Below are positions 1-7,300 of a DNA stretch of 7,512 nucleotides, one piece after another. Within the stretch, counting starts at the first letter, position 1, and every line of letters begins with the position of its first letter. The notes below the pieces were generated by a model. That model did not search any database. It saw only the letters and a program-made list of their open reading frames with translations, and was not told the DNA's origin. The translations under genes were made by a program, and so were the position numbers. This stretch comes from Pseudomonadota bacterium (GTDB lineage Bacteria > Myxococcota > Myxococcia > Myxococcales > Anaeromyxobacteraceae). The stretch lies in NCBI GenBank assembly GCA_023419875.1, contig JAEZXM010000188.1, positions 1-7,512 of the forward strand, given 5' to 3'.

Positions 1-843
1 CTCGGGCGGCGGGACGAAGTACGCGTTGGCGATCCAGGCGCGCCGGCGGGCCGCCATGAGCGCGATGTGCGTCACCCACCGCGCGTGCGAGAGGCCCACC
101 ACGTCGGTGCTGGTGACGTATGCGGCCCGGGCGTCGCCGGCGGGGCGGGATCGCTCGAGCTCGGCGCGGGGCAGGAGCGCGCCGCCGGTCTCGAGCCAGT
201 GGGCAGCGAACGAGGTCTGCATCTGCCGCACCACCGGCCCCTCCACCTCCGCGTTCGCATCGCGCCAGGCGGGGTTCTCTCCTCCCTCGCCCCACTCGTC
301 GGCGATACCGAAACCTCCGGTGAACCCGACGCGCCCGTCCACCACCACGAGCTTCCGGTGGTTGCGCCCGGTGAGCGCGAACGGGCGCCGTCGCGGCGGC
401 CGGAAGTAGCGCACCTGGCAGCCCGCCGCGCGGAGCAGCGCGCTGAGCTCTTCCTCGAACCCCGTGCTGCCCATCGGGTCCACGAGGATCCGGACCGCGA
501 CGCCCTCCCGCGCCCGCCGCGCGGCGAGCTCCGCGAGCGGCGTGCCGACGCGGCCCGGCTTCCAGATGTACATGCCCACGTGGATGCTGTGCTGCGCCGC
601 GCGGAACGCCTCCTCGAGCGCCTCGAACACGGCGCCGTCGTGTCTCCATGCGACGCGATTGCCGCTCACGAGCGAGGCGCTCGTGGCCTGGGCGAGCGCG
701 AGGCCGACCTGGTCGGCGCCGTCGGTCAGGCCCATGCGGAGGGAGCCCAGCGCCCCCGACCGCGCCCGGCGGTCCCACCAGCGGCGCGCGAGCGCGCCGA
801 GCGTGGCGCCGGTGAGCACACCGGCCGTGAACGGGACCTTCAT
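1..843 (-). CDS. Phospholipase D / cardiolipin synthase-family protein (3' end outside window)
   Basis: The minus-strand frame from ATG 843-841 is open to the left edge, giving the first 281 residues. Members of this superfamily carry two HKD motifs and commonly make cardiolipin by transferring phosphatidyl groups, or hydrolyse phosphodiesters, at the membrane. Residues 72-127 form the first half of the fold: VFEALEEAFRAAQHSIHVGMY, then LAARRAREGVAVRILVDPMGS. The first HKD is NHRKLVVVDGRVGFTGG at 161-177, with His162, Lys164 and Asp169 in H-x-K-x4-D spacing. GPVVRQMQTSFAAHW (202-216) and the start of the second half, AWIANAYFVPP (269-279), follow; the second HKD would lie beyond the window. 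The N-terminus (FTAGVLTGATLGALARRWW) is only mildly hydrophobic, so a membrane anchor is uncertain. The ribosome site at 843 is weak; Met37 (ATG 735-733) is an alternative but lacks a better one. The gene sits 65 bp after the lipoprotein gene, same strand. Confidence 0.88.
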   Translation of the reverse strand, partial: MKVPFTAGVLTGATLGALARRWWDRRARSGALGSLRMGLTDGADQVGLALAQATSASLVSGNRVAWRHDGAVFEALEEAFRAAQHSIHVGMYIWKPGRVGTPLAELAARRAREGVAVRILVDPMGSTGFEEELSALLRAAGCQVRYFRPPRRRPFALTGRNHRKLVVVDGRVGFTGGFGIADEWGEGGENPAWRDANAEVEGPVVRQMQTSFAAHWLETGGALLPRAELERSRPAGDARAAYVTSTDVVGLSHARWVTHIALMAARRRAWIANAYFVPPPE

Positions 844-908
844 GGCCCCGAAGCCTGTGCATCCCGCACCCGGCCGGCACCTCTCCGCAGCAGGCTCGCG
901 GAGCCCCG
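844..908 (-). other. 65-bp intergenic gap with a small inverted repeat
   Basis: This is the only gap longer than ten bases. It holds a 6-bp inverted repeat CTCCGC / GCGGAG at 883-888 and 898-903 with a nine-base loop. No T-run follows it on the minus strand, so it is not a convincing intrinsic terminator. There is also a CCGGCCGG palindrome at 870-877. I see no -35/-10-like promoter and only weak ribosome-binding sequence ahead of the next start. Confidence 0.4.
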
Positions 909-1319
909 TCAGTGGAGGTCGATCGCCTGCGTCGCGAGCGGCGGGCCGGCGCCGTCCACAAGGACGAACCGCCAGGTGCCGACCATGCGGTACCCGTCGA
1001 TGTTCGTCCCCCGAACCTCCAGCACGGCCGTGGCGGTGCCCCCCGCGGCGTCGGTCTCGACCGTGACGGGAAGCTGCGCGTAGAGCCGCCCGTTCGGCGA
1101 CTTCACGTCGATCCGCGGCTCACGCAACGCCCGCCCCGACCAGGGAAGGACGATCCGCAGGCGGTCGACCGTCGCGATCGGGTACGCCGCCGGCGGCGCC
1201 TCGACGGCGGCGGCCACGGTCGCCCGCCGAGGCTGGGCCGCCTGTGAGGTCCGCTCCTGGGCCGGCTGGCAGGCTGCCAGGACGGCAACGACGGCGAGCA
1301 CTCGTACTCCCGTTCTCAT
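909..1319 (-). CDS. Small lipoprotein, downstream partner of the giant kelch protein
   Basis: This is a 136-residue protein, ATG at 1319-1317 and TGA at 911-909. It has a short lipoprotein signal peptide: Arg2 and Arg6, a hydrophobic core VLAVVAVLAA, then lipobox LAAC with Cys17 as the lipidation site. Residue +2 is Gln, so there is no Asp inner-membrane retention signal by the E. coli rule. A low-complexity Ala/Pro/Gln linker (18-48) leads to a single compact beta-rich domain (about 50-136) with strands such as RLRIVLPW, IDVKSPNGRLYAQLPV, TATAVLEVRGTNI and GTWRFVLVDG. This resembles small predicted beta-sandwich domains in myxobacterial secreted proteins ('sPdGrlY....pv...GT....l.GtWrv...ldg'), but I cannot name a family. 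The gene starts nine bases after the giant gene's stop with a strong Shine-Dalgarno, so the two products probably work together at the cell envelope; that is inference. Confidence 0.88.
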   Translation of the reverse strand: MRTGVRVLAVVAVLAACQPAQERTSQAAQPRRATVAAAVEAPPAAYPIATVDRLRIVLPWSGRALREPRIDVKSPNGRLYAQLPVTVETDAAGGTATAVLEVRGTNIDGYRMVGTWRFVLVDGAGPPLATQAIDLH

Positions 1320-1324
1320 TGCCG

Positions 1325-1330
1325 CCTCCT
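1325..1330 (-). promoter_or_regulatory. Shine-Dalgarno of the lipoprotein gene, overlapping the upstream stop codon
   Basis: On the minus strand the junction reads TAG-GAGG-CGGCA-ATG. A perfect AGGAGG (1330-1325) sits five bases before the ATG at 1319-1317. Its first two bases are the last two of the TAG stop (1331-1329) of the giant gene. This fixes the lipoprotein start and implies that ribosomes ending on the giant gene can reinitiate on the lipoprotein gene. Confidence 0.88.
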
Positions 1331-4300
1331 AGGGGTCGTTCTGGACCGCCGTCATGGGTACCGCCCAGAAGCGGCCGTCGTCGGTGCCGAAGAGGAACTG
1401 GTTGGTCACCACGTCGAACGCGGGCGGCCCGAGCTGGACCGGGCACGGCCGATCTTCCGGCGGGCAGTGGTTGGCCGCCTCGGGCACGATGACCACCGAG
1501 CCCGTGTGGGCCGCGTTCGCCAGCGAGAGCCGGTGGAGTGTCGCGTCGGAGCCGCCGACATAGATGGTCCCGAGGGACACGAACACAACCGCTGGGGAAA
1601 GGGTGACGCCGGGGGGCGCCCATTCGCCGAGGAGCGTGGGCGTCGTCCCGGTGACCCGCCACCGCTGCACGCGGTTCGCGTTCGAGACCACCAGGCCCGG
1701 GTTCGCCCCGTGCACGTACCAGATGGTCTGCGGGTTCCACGGGTCCGTCGGCGGGTCCGTCGGATCGGTATCCCACCAAACCCTCGTGGCGCCGCTGGTC
1801 TTGCTGATGATCCGCACGATGCCGGCGTTGTCGATACACGCGAGTTCGTTGGTGCCGAACCCCGTGCAGGCGAGCCGGTAGCTTCCGCCGGGGTTCTGCC
1901 AGCCCTCGACCTTCTCGGGGGCCTTCGAGAGGCTCGATTTGTTGAGATCGTACGCGATCACGCCGCCGCCGTCCGTGGCCACGTACAGCCAGTTGTTGGA
2001 CGCGTCGTAGCGGGTCGGGGCGATGATGGGCGAGCCGACGTTCAGGAAGGGGCTCCAGAGCGGGTCGCCAGTATCCGCGTCCAGGGCCAGCAGCCGGCCC
2101 GACTTGGACCCCAGGAAGAGCACGTCTACCGGCACGCCCGTGATCTTCCGGTAGGTCAATTGGAACGCCGGAGAGGCGTACTGGTTCAGCACGCCGGACA
2201 CGCCCGCGACGAACGTCTCGGGTTCCGGCCCGGACCCGTACGACGCGGTCCAGGCCTCGAAGCCGGTCTCCACGTCCATCGCCGTCACCAACCCCGCATC
2301 ATCCGCCGCGAAGAGCAGGGTCCGCCCGCTCTCCAGTGGGGCCGCCGGCGTGGCGCGCGCGGGGAGCGCGGCGAGCAGCAACGGATCGCCGAGGCGATCG
2401 CCGGGGACGATGGCATCACCTGGGACGGTGTGCATGCTGACCGCGTACCCCCCCCTGATCCCCCCGTTGGACACCACCGATACGGAGTGGCCCGGGATGA
2501 CGCCCGGGATGTTGAGGATGGCTCCGCCGAGCTGTTGCGTCCAGCCGCCTGCCGGTGCGATCGCGGAGTCCATCCAGCCTTCCCCGTTCCAGAACCCCGT
2601 GCTGCAGGCCGAGTACACGAAGTCGGCGTCGTGGTTGCAGACCCGGTAGTTGTAGATGCGGTCGTTGACCGGGTCTTTGTGCGCCTGGGTCGCGGAGTGG
2701 TCCGCCTCGGCGAAGATGACCTCGGGGATGGGCGAGAGCCGGTAGTCCACGTAGTCCACGGGGAGGGGCGGGATCGCCGGGGCCACCGTCCGGAACACGA
2801 CCACGCCGTCGTGCTGGGAGCCCGGGGGATTGGTCCACACGAGCGTCTGGCCGGACGCGTCCGAGAGGACGGTCGGGTAGAGCACGCCGTCCAGCGCATC
2901 GTCCACCCGCACGCTGCGCTCGAGGGATAGCGTCGGGGGAGTCCCGCCCGAGCGGGTGACCTCGACGGTGAACGGGTACGACGTCTCCGCCACGCCCGCG
3001 ACGTCCCTGAACTTGAAGCAGAGGGTGGTCGAGCCGCCCGGCGCGAGCGCCCCGTTGAACGTGAGCCGATCCTCGCCGGCGGTGACGGTGACGTTCGGAA
3101 GATCGGGCGAGGTGCAGCTCAAAGGATCGGCGCCGAGGCCCACGAACTCCGCCGTGTGCGGATTCAGGATCGTCACGTCGGTGACCGGGGACGCTCCGTC
3201 GTTGGTAACCTCGAGGCGGAACAGGTACAGCTCGCCAAAGCGCGGGGTCGTCCGGACCCCCGGAGGCGTCCAGTCCACGCGCACCTCGGCCACCGCCCCG
3301 GCGGGCGTGATGGCGACGTTGGTGGTCCGGTCGCCCGTCGACGTCTGAACCACCGTCCTGGCCTTGGCCTCGTAGGTCTGACCGGGCAGCCCCGTGACCA
3401 GGAGCGGATAGGTGAACCGGGCGTTCCCGCCGGGCTCCACCACGATGGGCAAGGGGTTGATGGTCGATGCCGGGAGGAGCGCGGTCAGCGTCAGCTCGGT
3501 GAACGCCGGCAGCACGAACGTGACGGCCTCGGCCGTGTCGTTATGGACCGTGAGCGTGGCCCGGATGGTCGCGCCCTGACCCGCGCTCCTGACGTCGAAG
3601 GCGAACTCGGCGAAGAGGCTCGACACGGTGACGGTCACGGTGGCGGTGTTGCCGAGCCCGTCCTCGGCCTGGATCACGTCCACGCCGTCGTCCGAGCCCG
3701 CCTCGTAGCTCCCCGTCGGCCCGATCCTGCCGTCGGATTCGTTGGTGACGAAGGACCACTCGTATGTCCCGTCGCCGCCGCTCGCTGTCAACGCGTGCAC
3801 GGCGCCGACCCGGCTCATCAGGGCCGCGGGCGAGATGGTGACCCCGGGGCCGACCGTCACGTTTCGCGTCGCGATGTTGCCGAGGTGATCGACCACCTGG
3901 ACGACGTCCGTGGCGCCCGACGTCCCGCCGGCGGTGCCGGCCGTGTAGTCGCCGCCCGGGGTGATGCTGCCGCCCGAGTTGTCGCCTCCCGGGGCGAAGG
4001 ACCAGACGAGGCCGATCCCGCTCCCGCCGGAGGCGGTGAACGCGATCGAACCGCGCGGCGGTGCCGCCGCGGCGGCCGGGGCGATCGTCAGACCGGCGGT
4101 GACTGTCACGTCGCGCGCCGCGACGTTGCCGAGGTCGTCGACCACCCGGACGACGTCCGTGACGCCCCCGGTCGCGCCGGCGGTGTAGGCGCCGCCCGAG
4201 GCGATGCTGCCGCCCGAGTTGTTGCCGCCGGGAGCGAACGACCAGGCGTAGCCGGTCCCGCTCCCGCCCGAAGCGATGAACGTGATGGAACCGCGCGGCG

Positions 4301-7300
4301 GTGCCGCCGCGGAGGCCGGCTCGATCGTCACACCGGCGGTGACCGTCACGTTCCAGGTGGCGAAGCTGCCGAGCGAGTCCTGCACCCGGACGACGTCCGT
4401 CACGCTCCCGATCGTGCCGGCGGTGTAGACGCCGTCCGAGGTGATGCTGCCGCCCGATTCGTTGGTCGAGACGGACCACGTGTACACGCCGTTCCCGCCC
4501 GAGGCGCTGAACGCGATCGTTCCGAGCGGCGCCGTCGTGTCGGTGGGCGAGGAGATCGAGACGCCGGCCGCGACCTTCACGTCGAGCGTGAGGAAGTTGC
4601 CGAGCGCGTCGGTCACGCGGATGACGTCCGTGACGCTGCCCGTCGCCCCCGCAGTGTAGGCGCCGGTGGAGGGGTCGATGGTGCCGCCGGACTGGTTCGT
4701 GTCGAACGACCAGGTGAACGCGCCGAAGCCGCCGGAGGCGCTGAACGCAATGGAGCCGCCCGGCGTCGTCGCCGCGGGGTCCGGGGCGATGAGGATCGGC
4801 TGGTAGATCGTCATGCCGACGCCTGCGCTCCGCACCCCGTTCACGAGCGCCCGGAGCTGGTACGGGCCAGGCTGCGAGTTCGCAGGCAGGGTCGCGGTGA
4901 TCGAGGTCGCCGTGAAGCTCGTCACGCGGGCGTAGACCACGGCGTTGGTGCCGCCGGCGGTCAGCTCGACCAGCGGGAAGTTGGAGGGTGACGACGCGGT
5001 ACCCCCGCCCGACGCCTCCGAGATCCCGGCGAACCCCGCGCCGGTCACGGTGATGCTCGCCCCCGGGACGTTGGATCCGGCCGTGTCGACCCTGGGGACG
5101 GCGGCCGGCAGAGGCCCCTGACCCACGTCGTAGATGTCGCAGGTGGCGGTGGGCGGGTTGGTCTGGGTCGTGGCCTGATTGACGTCACCGCCGGCGGCCA
5201 GCGCCATCCCGCTCTGGAGCAGCGTGAAGCTCATGCCGTGGCGGACGCTATTCATGTCGTTGCGGGTGTTGCTCCAGGTCTCGGAGGCGGGGTCGAAGAG
5301 CTGGGCGGTGTCGAGCGCCACCGCCGTGCCGCTCGTGCCGCCGGCGATGAGGACGAGGCCCGACTGGAGCAGGACGGCCTGCGAGCGGTAGCGCGCGATG
5401 GCGAGCGTTCCGGCCGTGGCAGAGAACGTGCCCGTCACGGGGTCGTACAGCTCGGTGCTGTTGAGCGCGTTGCCGTTGTGGATTCCTCCGATCAACAGGA
5501 CCTTCCCGCTCGGGAGCAGGATCGCCGAGTGGAACCGTCGGGCGGCGACGGGGTTTCCGGTCGCGGTCCAGGTCCCGGTGGCGGGATCGTACAGGTCGGC
5601 GGTCCGGAGAGAGGCGTTCGAGTCGTCCGAGGCGCCGCCCACGACCAGCACCCTGCCGTCCTGCAGCAGCGTGGCCGTGTGGCCCCAGCGCGTCCGGCCG
5701 GGCGGGAAGGAACCGGTCGGCGACCAGGTGCCGGTGGCGGCATCGTAGAGCTCCGCGGTTCCGAGCGCGCTGGGGAGGAACTGGGGGTTTTCGGGGTCGA
5801 CGACGTTGCTTCCGCCCGCGACCAGCACCTTCCCGTTCGGCAGGAGCGTCGCCGTGTGCCAGTACCGCGCGCCCGAGAGCGGGTTCGCCGGGGACCAGGT
5901 TTCGGCGTCCGGGTCGAAGAGCTCCGCCGCGCTGGTGGGGTTGCCGGTGTTGAATCCACCCGCCACGAGGACCTGGCCGGTCGGCAGGAGCGTGGACGTG
6001 TGGAAGGACCGCGCCGCGGCCATCGAGGGAGTGGTCGTGCTCCAGGTACCGGTGGCGGGGTCGTAGACCGTCGCCGTGGCGATGGCGGTGACGCGCCGCG
6101 CTGGCGCACCCGCGCTGCTTCCACCCGCGACGAGCACGCTGCCGTCGTAGAGGAGCGTCGCAGTGTGGAACTCCCGTCCTGCCGGCATGGCTCCGGTGGC
6201 GACGAAGGATCCGTTTTCGGTCGGGTCGTAGACCAGGGAGGAGGCGTGATAGGTGCCTCCGTTCGAGCCCCCCGCGATGAGCACGCGGCCCGAGGCGAGG
6301 ATGGTTGCGGTGCTCCCGCCGCGGGCTGAGGTGAGCGCGAGCCCGGCCTGCCAGTTCCCGACGCCCGCGTTCGGCGTGTAGATCTCGACCCCGGTGATCC
6401 CGGTGGTGCCGGCGGCGTTCGAATATCCCCCCGCCACGAGCACCTGCCCCGAGGGCAGCAGCACCGCGGGGAAGGACTGGCGCGCGGTGCCCATCCTGGT
6501 CCGGTTGGCGCTGTTGGTCCAGGAGGTCCCGCCATTCCACACCGAGGTGGTTCGGAGCACGTTTCCGCTCTGGTCCACCCCTCCCGCGACCAGCACGCGG
6601 CCGGACGGGAGGAGCACCGCCGAGTGATTCTGGCGCCTGTCGGTGAACGTGCCGGCGGAGCTCCAGGCTCCGCCGCTGAAGCTGTACTGCTCGGCGGAGT
6701 TGAGCGCCGAGCCGCTCGAGCCGCCCGCGACCAGCACGTTGCCATTGGACAGGAGCGTGGCGGTGTGGTTCTGCCGCGCGGTCGCCAGCGAGCCGGTGGA
6801 GGACCAGGTCCCCGGGCCCTCGGCCGCGGGGGTGTAGAGCACGGCGCTCGTGTGCACCGTCCCGCCATTCGCGCCGCCCACCACCAGCACCTGGCCGCTG
6901 GGGAGCAGCGTCGCGGTGTGGGAATGGCGCGCGACGGTGAGCGAGGCGGCGGCGGACCAGCTTCCGGTGGCGGGATCGTACAGCTCCGCGGAGGCGAGCG
7001 CGCTCGTCCCGTTGGTCGTCCCTCCCACGACGAGCACCCTGCCGTCCTTGAGCATCGTCGCGGTGTGCCGGTAGCGGGCGCCCGCCATGGCGCCCGTCGC
7101 GGTCCAGTCTCCGGAGGACGGCTCGTAGATCGCGGCCGCACCGGTCGCGTTCGTTCCACTCGTGTTGCCCCCGGCGACCAGCACCTTCCCGTTGAAGAGG
7201 AGGGTCGCGGTGTGGTGCCGGCGCGCGTTCGGCATGGTGCCGACGGTCGTCCAGCTCGGGTCCACCAGCGCCGGACCGCGGGCGTCGGTGTAGAGCGCGA

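Noticed and set aside
883..903. Possible intrinsic terminator between the lipoprotein and PLD-family genes
   Set aside because: The stem is only six base pairs and no T-run follows on the minus strand.
67..1083. Plus-strand open frame of 338 codons
   Set aside because: Rich in Arg, Glu, Ala and Gly with no motif. It lies opposite the PLD-family gene, whose HKD and flanking motifs are clear, so it is a high-GC shadow.
1353..2546. PQQ-dependent dehydrogenase
   Set aside because: Only the blade motif is present. There is no vicinal Cys-Cys pair and no recognisable cofactor or calcium site, so a non-enzymatic propeller is more likely.
1467..2930. Plus-strand open frame of 487 codons
   Set aside because: Arg/Gly/Val-rich composition with no recognisable domain, antisense to the well-supported FN3-like and PQQ-propeller coding sequence.
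3618..4799. CRISPR-like or other regularly spaced DNA repeat
   Set aside because: The 240-bp period is a whole number of codons inside one reading frame and encodes Ig-like domains; there are no short repeats with unique spacers.
3156..4991. Plus-strand open frame of 611 codons with internal repeats
   Set aside because: The repetition is the mirror of the Ig-like repeats on the minus strand. The RGDRD-type composition is typical of an antisense shadow in GC-rich DNA.
5238..6329. Plus-strand open frame of 363 codons
   Set aside because: Antisense to kelch units, same shadow composition, no motif.
5127..7250. Galactose oxidase-like copper enzyme
   Set aside because: The kelch plus Ig-fold layout is similar, but the kelch cores contain no cysteine for the Tyr-Cys cofactor and I see no matching copper-ligand motif.
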